NCBI RefSeq assembly: GCF_905175375.1
Contig: NZ_CAJIMS010000001.1
Location: 2,356,001 to 2,420,000 of the forward strand
From: Chryseobacterium aquaeductus
GTDB lineage: Bacteria; Bacteroidota; Bacteroidia; Flavobacteriales; Weeksellaceae
Direction of reading: 5' to 3'
DNA length: 64,000 nucleotides
Below are positions 24,998 to 33,866 of the stretch, in pieces; positions within the stretch are counted from its first letter, which is position 1; each line of letters opens with the position of its first letter. Below the pieces are notes generated by a model. It searched no databases. It saw nothing but the letters and a program-made list of their open reading frames with translations, and was not told where the DNA came from. The position numbers and the translations under genes are program-made.

Positions 24998-25462
24998 ATG
25001 AAACTTTCAAGTATAAAAGAAATTTTACCTTCATTAGAAAATGTAGAATTTCAATTGGAAAACGGAACAATGGTTCCTGAGCATTTCCATGTGACAGAAG
25101 TAGGAATGATCACCAAAAATTTCATTGATTGCGGTGGTGTCATTCGTAAAGAAAAGGTTGTCAACCTTCAACTTTGGAATGCAAATGATTTGGAACATCG
25201 ATTGAAACCAGCAAAACTTCTAAACATCATCAGACTTTCAGAAGAGAAATTGGGAATCGAAGATGTGGAAATTGAAGTGGAATATCAAAGCAATACCATC
25301 GGAAAATATGATTTGGAATTCAATGGGAAGAATTTCGTATTAAAAAACAAAACAACAGCTTGTTTAGCCGAAGATGCTTGCGGAATTCCTATTGAAAAAC
25401 AAAAGAAAAATTTAGCTGAATTATCTGCCAATACTTGCACTCCAGGAGGTGGATGTTGCTAA
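24998..25462 (+). CDS. DUF6428 protein of the arsenic cluster
   Basis: A 154-residue protein of the DUF6428 type, seen next to arsenic genes in Bacteroidota; its function is unknown. It carries the EHFHVTEVG and FIDCGG segments and the C-terminal Cys-rich ANTCTPGGGCC. A Cys-rich end suggests binding of arsenite or a metal, but that is inference. It is the first gene behind the second ArsR-type operator. Confidence 0.88.
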   Translation: MKLSSIKEILPSLENVEFQLENGTMVPEHFHVTEVGMITKNFIDCGGVIRKEKVVNLQLWNANDLEHRLKPAKLLNIIRLSEEKLGIEDVEIEVEYQSNTIGKYDLEFNGKNFVLKNKTTACLAEDACGIPIEKQKKNLAELSANTCTPGGGCC

Positions 25463-25474
25463 AATCATAAAGTG

Positions 25475-26095
25475 ATGGAAGAATTCAACCGTAAAAAACA
25501 TTGGGAAAATATTTATCAAACCAAGTCTCTCAATGAAGTAAGCTGGTACCAACCAAAACCTGAAACTTCTTTAGATTTTGTTGAAAAATTTAACCTTCCC
25601 AAAACTGCCAAAATCATTGATGTTGGAGGCGGCGACAGCTTTTTTGTGGATTATTTATTAGAACTGGGTTTTCTAAACCTTACTGTTTTAGATATTTCCG
25701 AAGCTGCTATTGATCGTGTTAAAAATAGATTGGGTGAAAAAGCAACTATGGTAAAATGGATTGTGGAAGATATTTCGAAGTTTCAACCTGCAGATAAGTA
25801 CGATTTTTGGCATGACAGAGCCGCTTTTCATTTTTTAACAAACCAAGAAGACATTGAAAAATATGTAAAGATCGTCTCAAAAAATATTGAAAATAACGGA
25901 TTTTTAGTTGTTGGAACTTTTTCCTTAAATGGTCCTGAAAAATGCAGCGGTATTAAAATAAGGCAATATTCTGAACTTACTTTGACGAATGTTTTTGAAC
26001 CAAATTTCGTCAAAATAGGATGTTTTACAATTGACCACAGAACTCCTTTTGATACTACTCAGAATTTTGTGTTTTGCAGTTTCCGGAAAAAATAG
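25475..26095 (+). CDS. Class I SAM-dependent methyltransferase
   Basis: A 206-residue methyltransferase, started at ATG 25475; a GTG lies one codon earlier. The SAM motif I is IIDVGGGDSFFVDYLL at about 47-62, with DISEAA as motif II. The GPEKCSGIKIRQYS segment is common in TehB-like or thiopurine-type methyltransferases. It does not have the cysteine pattern of classical ArsM. It may methylate arsenic, tellurium or a thiol compound within this resistance cluster. Confidence 0.87.
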   Translation: MEEFNRKKHWENIYQTKSLNEVSWYQPKPETSLDFVEKFNLPKTAKIIDVGGGDSFFVDYLLELGFLNLTVLDISEAAIDRVKNRLGEKATMVKWIVEDISKFQPADKYDFWHDRAAFHFLTNQEDIEKYVKIVSKNIENNGFLVVGTFSLNGPEKCSGIKIRQYSELTLTNVFEPNFVKIGCFTIDHRTPFDTTQNFVFCSFRKK

Positions 26096-26104
26096 ATAAA
26101 GGAA

Positions 26105-27234
26105 ATGAGTAGCGAAGAAGTTGATAAAATTCCAATAAAAGAAATTGTCAAGCTTTTTCTAAAACTTGGTTTCATCGGTTTTGGAGGTCCTGCTGCACAT
26201 ATTGCAATGATGCAAAATGAAGTTGTCACCAAAAGGAATTGGATGAGCGAACAGCATTTTCTTGATTTGTTGGGTGCAACCAATCTTATTCCCGGACCCA
26301 ATAGCACCGAAATGGCGATACATCTCGGTTACGATAAAGGTGGTTGGAAAGGATTGATTGTAGCCGGATCGTGCTTCATTTTACCAGCTGTTTTCATCAC
26401 CGGAATTTTTACTTGGCTTTACAATACGTACGGAACATTACCTGAAATTCAACTTTGGATTTACGGCCTCAAACCCGCCATTATTGCAATCATTATGGGA
26501 GCGGTTTATCCTTTGGCAAAAAGATCAATCAAATCATTTTTCCTTGCATTCATCGGGAGTTTTGTGTTGGTTTCGTCTTTACTCGGCATCAGCGAAATTT
26601 ATCTGATGTTTGGAGCAGGTTTATTGGCGTTGTTTTTTTTCTACATTAAAAATCAGAATAGAAACACTATGCAAATCTTTGTTCCGCTTGTGTTTTTAGA
26701 AATTACCAACCAGAATCTCTTCTCCGAAATCAATATAAAACTGTTCTGGATTTTCCTGAAAATCGGTGCTATTTTATACGGAAGCGGTTATGTATTGTTC
26801 GCGTTTTTAGACACAGAATTGGTTGAAACCGGACTTTTAACAAGACAACAATTGATGGATGCGATTGCGGTTGGGCAATTCACTCCGGGACCGGTTTTTT
26901 CATCGGTTATCAAATCAATGGCGTTTCGGGAGCGGTTTTGTCTACGATTGCTATTTTTCTGCCTTCATTTCTTTTGGTGGCTTTGGTGAATCCGTTGATG
27001 AAAAAATTAAGAAATTCTAAAAGTTTATCTGCTTTTTTAGACGCAGTAAATGTTGCTTCAGTAGCTATTATTGCAGCTATTTGTATCACGATGGCAAAAG
27101 AAACCATCATTGATTGGCGAACTGTTTTAATTGCCATTACAAGTGCAGTTGTTGTTTTTCAATTTAAAAATATCAACAGTGCATTCATTGTATTGGGTGG
27201 TGCAATGTTGGGATATGTATTATTTCAAATTTAA
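26105..27234 (+). pseudogene. chrA: Chromate transporter ChrA, broken by a frameshift
   Basis: A CHR-family chromate efflux protein in two frames. The first part, from 26105, has the typical LGFIGFGGPAAHIAMMQNEVV and NLIPGPNSTEMAIHLGY and reaches GQFTPGPVF near residue 265. There the frame slips, giving a junk tail to 26989. In the other frame the sequence resumes with GYQINGVSGAVLSTIAIFLPSF and runs to 27234. ChrA proteins usually read TPGPVFTTATFIGY here; the loss of ATFI and the shift fit a 13-nt deletion at about 26900-26905. The intact length would be about 380 residues. Two transporter halves might still be made, but a null allele is most likely. Confidence 0.88.
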
Positions 27235-27396
27235 TTTAAAACCAATTTCATATCAACGATGTATTTACAAAAAGGCCGCTCCTACCGAGCTTTCGAAAAA
27301 CTGAAACAAACCAATCAATCAAAAAAAATATTTTTCGCTACGAAATCAAAAATCTTCGTGAATTCGTGGCAACTGAACAAATTAAATTAATCAAAT

Positions 27397-28008
27397 ATGA
27401 ACTCAATTATCAAAAACCGCTGCGAAATCCTCAGCAAAAATTTTAAAGAAATTAATGCTGAACGTAAAATTTTACTGGAAAAATTAGCCAATCACATTCA
27501 GGAAAAATTGAATTCTGCAAAAGAGATCAATTTGGTTTACGTTTGTACGCACAATTCTCGCAGAAGTCATTTAGGACAGGTATGGTCAAAAGTTGCTGCC
27601 GATTTTTATGGTTTCAATATCAATACTTTTTCTGCCGGAACAGAAGCCACGGCTTTCAATCAAAACGCTATCAATGCTTTGATTTTCGCAGGTTTTGAAG
27701 TTATAAAATTGGACGAAATTGCCAATCCGAAATATGAAGTAATTTTTGATGAAGGGAAATCTAATCCTTGTTTTTCTAAAACTATTGATGATCAAAGTTT
27801 ACCCAAAGAAAACTTTGTTGCAGTAATGACTTGTGGGGATGCAGATGAAAACTGTCCGTTTATTCCTGGCTGTGATTTGCGAATTGGAACAACTTATTTC
27901 GATCCCAAATCTTTTGATAATTCTGTTCTTCAGGACGAAAAATATACCGAAAGAAGCAACCAGATTGCAATGGAATGTCTTTATGTTTTTTCATTGATTA
28001 AAAAATAA
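27397..28008 (+). CDS. arsC: Arsenate reductase of the low-molecular-weight PTP fold
   Basis: A 203-residue arsenate reductase of the thioredoxin-linked LMW-phosphatase type. The P-loop has C50 in [12 protein letters not shown]. The resolving cysteines are C146 and C153 in [10 protein letters not shown], with an additional C159. It is longer than the classical enzyme by about 60 residues, with an N-terminal helical extension of about 45. It reduces arsenate to arsenite for export by the Acr3 protein encoded 2 bp downstream. Confidence 0.93.
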   Translation: MNSIIKNRCEILSKNFKEINAERKILLEKLANHIQEKLNSAKEINLVYVCTHNSRRSHLGQVWSKVAADFYGFNINTFSAGTEATAFNQNAINALIFAGFEVIKLDEIANPKYEVIFDEGKSNPCFSKTIDDQSLPKENFVAVMTCGDADENCPFIPGCDLRIGTTYFDPKSFDNSVLQDEKYTERSNQIAMECLYVFSLIKK

Positions 28009-28010
28009 TT

Positions 28011-29039
28011 ATGCAACCAAAATTAAAATTTCTAGACCGTTACCTTACCCTTTGGATTTTCCTTGCTATGGCAATTGGTGTAGGATTAGGTTATTTATTT
28101 CCGAATATTTCAACATTTACCAACTCGCTTTCTGTGGGAAGTACCAATATTCCGTTGGCGATCGGTTTAATTTTAATGATGTATCCTCCGCTTGCAAAAG
28201 TGGATTATTCGCTTTTACCGATGGCATTTAAGGATAAAAAAGTAATGTCATTATCATTATTACTTAACTGGATTATCGGTCCGATTTTAATGTTTATTCT
28301 CGCAATAATTTTCCTGAAGAACGAACCTGATTATATGATTGGTTTAATTCTAATTGGGTTGGCAAGATGTATCGCAATGGTAATTGTTTGGAATGATTTA
28401 GCAAAAGGAAACCGTGAATATGCCGCACTTTTGGTAGCATTGAACAGTATTTTTCAGATATTTTCTTACAGTTTTTTCGTCTGGTTGTTCATTAATGTTT
28501 TACCACAAAAATTAGGTTTGGGAAATTTCAATGTTTCTATACCCATGCAAGATGTGACCGAAAGTGTTTTAATCTATCTCGGAATTCCGTTTTTAGCAGG
28601 ATTTCTCAGCCGATACTTTTTAGTGAGAACCAAAGGAATTGAATGGTATAATCGTAAATTTATCCCGAAAATTTCACCGATTACTTTATACGCTTTGTTG
28701 TTTACTATAGTTTTGATGTTCAGTTTAAAAGGTGATAAAATCGTAGAATTGCCGATGGATGTGGTGAAAGTTGCTATTCCGTTGATTATCTATTTTGTAC
28801 TGATGTTTTTCGTGAGTTTCTTCATTAATAAGTCGATGAATGTTCCTTATGACAAAAACGCTTCTATCTCATTCACTGCTACCGGAAATAACTTTGAATT
28901 AGCGATTGCGGTTGCCATTTCGGTCTTCGGAATCCATTCTGCACAGGCATTTGTTGGAGTAATTGGTCCTTTGGTGGAAGTTCCGGTGTTGATATTGTTA
29001 GTAAAGGCAAGTTTGTGGATGAAGAAAAAATTTTATTAG
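28011..29039 (+). CDS. arsB: Acr3-family arsenite efflux transporter
   Basis: A 342-residue inner-membrane arsenite/H+ antiporter with about ten hydrophobic segments. The key conserved cysteine is C120 in [14 protein letters not shown]. The final [16 protein letters not shown] region is characteristic of Acr3 rather than ArsB. It completes a route from arsenate through arsenite to export. It is the last gene of the ars unit. Confidence 0.94.
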   Translation: MQPKLKFLDRYLTLWIFLAMAIGVGLGYLFPNISTFTNSLSVGSTNIPLAIGLILMMYPPLAKVDYSLLPMAFKDKKVMSLSLLLNWIIGPILMFILAIIFLKNEPDYMIGLILIGLARCIAMVIVWNDLAKGNREYAALLVALNSIFQIFSYSFFVWLFINVLPQKLGLGNFNVSIPMQDVTESVLIYLGIPFLAGFLSRYFLVRTKGIEWYNRKFIPKISPITLYALLFTIVLMFSLKGDKIVELPMDVVKVAIPLIIYFVLMFFVSFFINKSMNVPYDKNASISFTATGNNFELAIAVAISVFGIHSAQAFVGVIGPLVEVPVLILLVKASLWMKKKFY

Positions 29040-29110
29040 ATTTAATTAAAACTCTTCATCCAAAATCCAAAAATCCTTGAAAGGAATACTTCAATCTGTA
29101 TGAAATTCCG

Positions 29111-29118
29111 TATTTTTG
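29111..29118 (+). promoter_or_regulatory. -7 promoter element of glyA
   Basis: TATTTTTG matches TAnnTTTG exactly, 29 bp upstream of the glyA ATG. No -33 TTG is present at the usual distance. Confidence 0.65.
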
Positions 29119-29147
29119 GGATTCAAAATCTTAAAATTTAAAAGTAA

Positions 29148-30413
29148 ATGGACATTATTTTTGACCTTATCGAAAAAGAAAAAGAAAGACAATCCCACGG
29201 ATTAGAGCTTATTGCTTCAGAAAATTTTGTTTCTGAAAATGTAATGAAAGCGATGGGAAGTGTGCTGACGAACAAATATGCAGAAGGATATCCCGGAAAA
29301 AGATATTACGGAGGTTGTGAAGTAGTAGATGAGGTTGAAACATTGGCAATCGAAAGAGCAAAGCAGCTTTTCGGAGTTGATTACGTAAATGTTCAGCCAC
29401 ATTCCGGTTCTCAGGCGAATGCAGCAATTTATTTGGCAGTTTTGAAACCTGGAGATAAAATCATGGGGATGGATCTTTCAATGGGAGGTCACCTTACTCA
29501 CGGTTCTGCAGTGAATTTTTCTGGAATTCAATATGATGTAGTTTCTTATGGAGTGCAGCGAGAAACAGGTTTGATTGATTATGATCAAATGAGAGAAGTG
29601 GCATTGAGAGAAAGACCAAAAATGATGATTGCAGGTTTTTCTGCGTACTCGAGAGATTTAGATTATGCAAAATTCAGAGAGGTTGCAGACGAGATTGGTG
29701 CTACGCTTTGGGCGGATATTGCACACCCTGCAGGTTTGGTTGCAAAAGGTCTTTTAAATAATCCATTTGAACATTGCCATGTCGTAACTACTACGACTCA
29801 CAAGACTTTAAGAGGTCCGAGAGGAGGAATGATCATGATGGGAAAAGATTTTGAAAATACGTATGGTCATAAAACTCCAAAAGGAGAAATCAAGCAGATG
29901 AGTCAGGTTTTAGACAGTGCGGTATTCCCTGGAATTCAGGGAGGCCCTTTAGAGCATGTAATCGGAGCAAAAGCTGTGGCGTTTGCTGAGGCAATTGATG
30001 ATCAGTTTTTGACGTATGCTAAACAAGTAAAATCTAATGCTCAGGCTCTGTCTAAAGCGATGGTAGGTTTAGGTTTTGACATTGTAAGTGGAGGAACAGA
30101 TAACCACCTGATGTTGGTAGACCTTAGAAATAAAGGCGTAAACGGAAAAGAAACCGAGAAAGCTCTGGTACTGGCAGATATTACTTGTAATAAAAATATG
30201 GTTCCTTTTGATGATAAATCTCCGTTCACAACTTCTGGTATCAGATTGGGAACTGCTGCGATTACCACAAGAGGTCTTAAGGAAAATGATATGAATACCA
30301 TTGCAGAATTAATTTCTGAAGTGGTGGATAATATTAAAAATGAAGAAGTAATTTCTGAAGTGAGAAAAAAGGTTAATGGATTGATGGAAGGTAAAGCCCT
30401 ATTCAATTACTAG
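29148..30413 (+). CDS. glyA: Serine hydroxymethyltransferase
   Basis: A PLP enzyme that converts serine and tetrahydrofolate to glycine and methylene-THF. It has 421 residues. The PLP lysine is K219 in [14 protein letters not shown]. Other signatures are [11 protein letters not shown] near the start, [28 protein letters not shown] and the [17 protein letters not shown] segment near the end. It is monocistronic, with its own promoter and a terminator at 30466-30498. Confidence 0.98.
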   Translation: MDIIFDLIEKEKERQSHGLELIASENFVSENVMKAMGSVLTNKYAEGYPGKRYYGGCEVVDEVETLAIERAKQLFGVDYVNVQPHSGSQANAAIYLAVLKPGDKIMGMDLSMGGHLTHGSAVNFSGIQYDVVSYGVQRETGLIDYDQMREVALRERPKMMIAGFSAYSRDLDYAKFREVADEIGATLWADIAHPAGLVAKGLLNNPFEHCHVVTTTTHKTLRGPRGGMIMMGKDFENTYGHKTPKGEIKQMSQVLDSAVFPGIQGGPLEHVIGAKAVAFAEAIDDQFLTYAKQVKSNAQALSKAMVGLGFDIVSGGTDNHLMLVDLRNKGVNGKETEKALVLADITCNKNMVPFDDKSPFTTSGIRLGTAAITTRGLKENDMNTIAELISEVVDNIKNEEVISEVRKKVNGLMEGKALFNY

Positions 30414-30465
30414 TTTACTTTGGATAAATAAAATGAAATGAATTTTTCTAATTCATGATACATAT

Positions 30466-30499
30466 AAAAAGAGGTGCAAAATTTTTGTGCCTCTTTTTA
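30466..30499 (+). terminator. Terminator of glyA
   Basis: AAAAAGAGG (30466-30474) pairs with CCTCTTTTT (30490-30498), with a partly paired TGCAAAA/TTTTGTG inside. It lies 52 bp past the stop codon. Confidence 0.8.
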
Positions 30500-30512
30500 T
30501 AAATTGTAATTT

Positions 30513-30561
30513 CATCAACCATCAACCATCAACCATCAATCATCAATCATCAATCATCAAC
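30513..30561. repeat. 7-bp tandem repeat immediately upstream of recX
   Basis: Seven copies of CATCAAY, where Y is C or T (49 bp), end 4 bp before the recX ATG. The first three and the last copy end in C; copies 4-6 end in T. The repeat covers the position where a ribosome-binding site would be expected. Confidence 0.95.
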
Positions 30562-30565
30562 TAAA

Positions 30566-31033
30566 ATGCAGCCGGAAAAAAAACTTTTTACTTTTGAAGA
30601 AACCAAGCAAAAACTAGTGAGTTATTGTGTTTATCAGGATCGTTGTCATCTAGAGGTAGAGCAAAAAATGAGAGAGTTTGTGCTGATTCCCGAGGCGAAG
30701 GAGGAAATTCTTTTGTATTTAATGAAAGAGAATTATTTGAATGAAGAACGTTTCACAAGAAGTTACATTCGAGGAAAATTTTATATTAAACATTGGGGAA
30801 AAATTAAGATTAAGATCACATTAAAACAAAAAGGGATCACAGAAAAGCTAATAACTAAATGTTTTGACGAAATTAACGATGACGATTATCTAAACATAAT
30901 TAAAAAAGTGTACGAAAATTACTTTTCAAAACTGAAGGGATTGCAATTATATCAAAGAAAATCGAAGACCATTAGTTATCTTTTAAGTCGAGGTTTTGAG
31001 TATGAAAATATTTTGCAAGTAGCTGATAATTAA
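30566..31033 (+). CDS. recX: Regulatory protein RecX
   Basis: A 155-residue three-helix-repeat protein that limits RecA filament extension. Family-typical segments are CVYQDRCHLEVEQKMREF, RFTRSYIRGKF and GKIKIKITLKQKGI, followed by a third helical repeat with KTISYLLSRGFEY. No recA gene is next to it, as is normal in flavobacteria. The tandem repeat in front of its ATG leaves no normal ribosome-binding site. Confidence 0.92.
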   Translation: MQPEKKLFTFEETKQKLVSYCVYQDRCHLEVEQKMREFVLIPEAKEEILLYLMKENYLNEERFTRSYIRGKFYIKHWGKIKIKITLKQKGITEKLITKCFDEINDDDYLNIIKKVYENYFSKLKGLQLYQRKSKTISYLLSRGFEYENILQVADN

Positions 31034-31051
31034 TATATATGTAATTTTAAG

Positions 31052-31085
31052 TTTGGTGTTTTTTTTTCAAAATGACATAGTTTTG
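31052..31085 (+). promoter_or_regulatory. Promoter of the T9SS cargo gene
   Basis: TTTG (31052-31055) and TAGTTTTG (31078-31085) match the -33 and -7 elements with a 22-bp spacer. The start codon follows at 31109. Confidence 0.7.
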
Positions 31086-31108
31086 TCTCACGAAAAAAAA
31101 ATATTTTT

Positions 31109-33322
31109 ATGAATTTAAAACTACAAAAATTATCAAAGGTGTCGATGGCATTTTTGATGACTACGTTCTCAGTTTGGGGATGGGGGCAAACTGCTTATTT
31201 AATGTCTTCAGGAGATAAAACGTGGGACTTGTCTGGAACTTGGACAGTAAATGGAAATACTTATACCGGAACAGATGCAAATAACTGGCAAAGTGTTGGA
31301 GTTGGTGGTACTGGTAACGAGGTGACATCAGGAACAAGAACAACAAAAACATCTGCGACAATCGCGACGACAACATCTGGAGGGCTTCAAAAACCCACGG
31401 GGACAATACAGTTCCTTTCTACTGGTTCAGGTGGCACTCCAGAAGCTGTAGCAATAGATTTGTTATTAAATTTTACAGGAAGAAAAGCAGAAACTCTAAG
31501 TTTCGATTGGGCAGCAATTGATAATAGCAATGGAACACGTCCGACTTCTCTTAGGGTTTTTTGGAGTACTAATGGTACTACATTTACTGAATTATCAGCT
31601 GCTCAGTTATTAGATAAGGTAAGTAACAACACAGGTTCTATTACATCTATTGCGCTTCCATCAGAATTTAATAATACTTCTACGGCTAGAATACGTTTTT
31701 ATAACCATGCAGGTACTACTGCTACGGGTTCAGGAGCTAGAGATAAGTTTCAAATTGATAATATTTCTATTACAAGTTCCATTTTACCTCCAACTTGGGA
31801 TGGATCTCAATGGGTAGGCGGAACACCAACGGCAAGCACAGATGCTGTAATTGCCGGTAATTATACAGGAGCAGGTTTTACCGCTCAGTCTGTTACGGTT
31901 AATCCTACTTTCACTTTAACTATTAATTCGGGTCAAACAGTAACGACAGGTAATTTTACAAATAACGGTGCTGTTATAGTAAATGACGGAGGTAATCTAA
32001 TTCAGTCAATATCTGGAACTTATTCAGGAACAGGTACATTTACGGTAAACAAAAACGGAACAAGTGCTTTGGATAAATATGCATTCTGGTCTTCTCCGGT
32101 AGTTGCTCAAAATCTTAATACAATATATGGTGCAGGAGTTACTCCGGCATTTATTACAGAATATGATACCGCAACTGATTATTTTGTAAATGCAGCTTCT
32201 TCAACTTCGGCTTTTGGTAAAGGTTACTCAATTAAAACTCCGGCTTCAGTTTCAGGTACAATTTTTACTGGAGTTCCTAATAATGGATCGCAGACCTATA
32301 CTTTAGCAACAACGGGAAGCGGACATAATCTGGTAGGAAATCCTTATCCTTCAAATTTAAACTTAAATACATTCTTTACAGCCAACCAAGGGAGAATTTC
32401 AAATACGTTTTACTTCTGGGATAATACAAGCAATTCTGTAACAGTACAGGGAGGAACAGCTTCTGTAAACATCGGATATGCAACATATAACGCATTGAAT
32501 CAGACTTGGGTTCCGGCGCCTAATATTGTAGCTGTACCCACCGGAAACATTGCCAATATCGGACAGGGTTTCTTTGTTCAGACTCTTGCAGCTCCTACAG
32601 ATACTTCATTGATTTTCAGTAATGATATGAGAGTCGCTACTACAGGAACATTTTTTAATAAAAACAATTCTTCAACAGAAGGTAAGTTTTGGTTAAGATT
32701 AAATTCTTCGTATAATACCAATAATACATTTGCTGTAAACTATTTGTCTCCGGCATCTGATGCTTATGATAATCATGATTCCAAAGCAATTGCTACAGGT
32801 TCAGATGCATTCTACACTATGGCAGATGCTCAAAAACTATTGATCCAAGGGAAGTCGTCATTTGATATTGATGACGTAGTTCCGGTAGGTACAAAGCATT
32901 TTCAAAGTGGTAGTTTCGTTATTTCGCTCGCTCAAAAAGAGGGATTATTCAATAACGGACAGGCAATTTATCTTCATGATAAAGTATTGGGAACGTATAC
33001 AAATCTTCAGAATCAATCTTACTCATTTACTGCAAATTCGGGAGAAATCACCAACAGATTTGAAATCGTGTATAAACTGAATTTGCTTGCTACAACGGAA
33101 GTTCAAAAAGATTCTTTTGAAATCTACCGGGAAGGTGAAGATTTCTATGTTAGAAATAATAAAAATATAGAGACAGTAGAAGTATATGATGCTACAGGTA
33201 GAAAAATCACCCAAATTAATGCTGATTCAAAATTGGTGCGTGTAAAATTAGATGCTAAAGGACTTTATATAGTAAAAGCAGTTTCTGCAGGTAAAGAATA
33301 TGCTAAAAAAATAATTAAATAA
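31109..33322 (+). CDS. Surface protein with a T9SS type A sorting domain
   Basis: A 737-residue secreted protein. The signal peptide covers residues 1-27 (ending in WGWGQ). The middle is Thr/Ser/Gly-rich, with a beta-sandwich-like part (about 100-225), a repeat-like NPTFTLTINSGQTV region, and a domain with HNLVGNPYPSNLNLN. The end (from about residue 665) is a type IX secretion C-terminal signal (VEVYDATGRKI, then GLYIVKAVSAGKEYAKKIIK). T9SS cargo is moved across the outer membrane and is often attached to A-LPS. The neighbouring genes make polysaccharide, which fits that picture. Confidence 0.9.
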   Translation: MNLKLQKLSKVSMAFLMTTFSVWGWGQTAYLMSSGDKTWDLSGTWTVNGNTYTGTDANNWQSVGVGGTGNEVTSGTRTTKTSATIATTTSGGLQKPTGTIQFLSTGSGGTPEAVAIDLLLNFTGRKAETLSFDWAAIDNSNGTRPTSLRVFWSTNGTTFTELSAAQLLDKVSNNTGSITSIALPSEFNNTSTARIRFYNHAGTTATGSGARDKFQIDNISITSSILPPTWDGSQWVGGTPTASTDAVIAGNYTGAGFTAQSVTVNPTFTLTINSGQTVTTGNFTNNGAVIVNDGGNLIQSISGTYSGTGTFTVNKNGTSALDKYAFWSSPVVAQNLNTIYGAGVTPAFITEYDTATDYFVNAASSTSAFGKGYSIKTPASVSGTIFTGVPNNGSQTYTLATTGSGHNLVGNPYPSNLNLNTFFTANQGRISNTFYFWDNTSNSVTVQGGTASVNIGYATYNALNQTWVPAPNIVAVPTGNIANIGQGFFVQTLAAPTDTSLIFSNDMRVATTGTFFNKNNSSTEGKFWLRLNSSYNTNNTFAVNYLSPASDAYDNHDSKAIATGSDAFYTMADAQKLLIQGKSSFDIDDVVPVGTKHFQSGSFVISLAQKEGLFNNGQAIYLHDKVLGTYTNLQNQSYSFTANSGEITNRFEIVYKLNLLATTEVQKDSFEIYREGEDFYVRNNKNIETVEVYDATGRKITQINADSKLVRVKLDAKGLYIVKAVSAGKEYAKKIIK

Positions 33323-33325
33323 TAA

Positions 33326-33562
33326 ATGATGAAAAAGTTAATAATAATAGGTTCGATCGTTCTTTCAGGTTTTGCCTTTGCTCAACAGAATTCGGATAAT
33401 CCGTATGTTTATGATGAACCAGAAGTTACAGAAGGAGATGTTTTTCCAGGTAATCCTGGTGACCCAAATGCAGCTCCAATTGATGAGTATATTCCGGCAC
33501 TTCTAATTATGGCAATAGCTATGATTGTTGTATATAAGAAAAGAGATGTAATTTCAGAATAA
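33326..33562 (+). CDS. PID-CTERM-type small surface protein
   Basis: A 78-residue protein. A signal peptide covers residues 1-20 (to FAFAQ), then an acidic Pro/Gly/Asp-rich linker, the motif APIDEYIP at 50-57, a hydrophobic helix (58-70) and a KKR end. This arrangement is the PID-CTERM sorting signal linked to exosortase-family XrtF in flavobacteria. No exosortase gene is visible in the window. It lies 3 bp behind the T9SS cargo gene and just before the polysaccharide locus. The alternative ATG one codon later would not change the picture. Confidence 0.75.
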   Translation: MMKKLIIIGSIVLSGFAFAQQNSDNPYVYDEPEVTEGDVFPGNPGDPNAAPIDEYIPALLIMAIAMIVVYKKRDVISE

Positions 33563-33583
33563 TCAAATTTTTATAATGTAAAT

Positions 33584-33620
33584 AATGAACCTCCTAATGT
33601 ATTTTTGAGGTTCATTTTCA
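33584..33620 (+). terminator. Terminator after the PID-CTERM gene
   Basis: AATGAACCTC (33584-33593) pairs with GAGGTTCATT (33607-33616) around a 13-nt loop, followed by TTTTC-type sequence. Confidence 0.75.
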
Positions 33621-33829
33621 TGTTTGAATTTTGGTAGTTTTGATCGTGTTTTGAGCTTTGAAATTATTTAAAGATAACGTTTTACAATTTAAAACAATGC
33701 ATTTTAAAATTAAAAATAGTGCTGAATTTTAATTTTAATATAATTATGATTGACGGTTTCGATTTGTGAAATGTTACGTGTTTTTTGTAAAATTTGCTTA
33801 TATCTCATTTTTAAATCAAATAATATGAT

Positions 33830-33837
33830 TATCTTTG
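33830..33837 (+). promoter_or_regulatory. -7 promoter element of the polysaccharide locus
   Basis: TATCTTTG matches TAnnTTTG exactly, 29 bp upstream of the first gene. It probably drives the assembly genes that follow. Confidence 0.75.
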
Positions 33838-33866
33838 CAGAAATAATAATACGTCAAAAATGCTGA

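Larger units (their letters stand above)
33563..33866. other. 304-bp spacer before the polysaccharide locus
   Basis: There is no gene. The terminator of the preceding unit is at 33584-33616 and the promoter of the locus at 33830-33837. The rest is AT-rich with no clear dyad. A six-codon reading frame starting at 33860 overlaps the real start out of frame and is not treated as a gene. Confidence 0.7.

Noticed and set aside
30513..30561. A CRISPR-like array
   Set aside because: The unit is only 7 bp with no spacers, so it is a simple tandem repeat. The same applies to the 8-bp repeat at 2582-2659. No cas genes are present.
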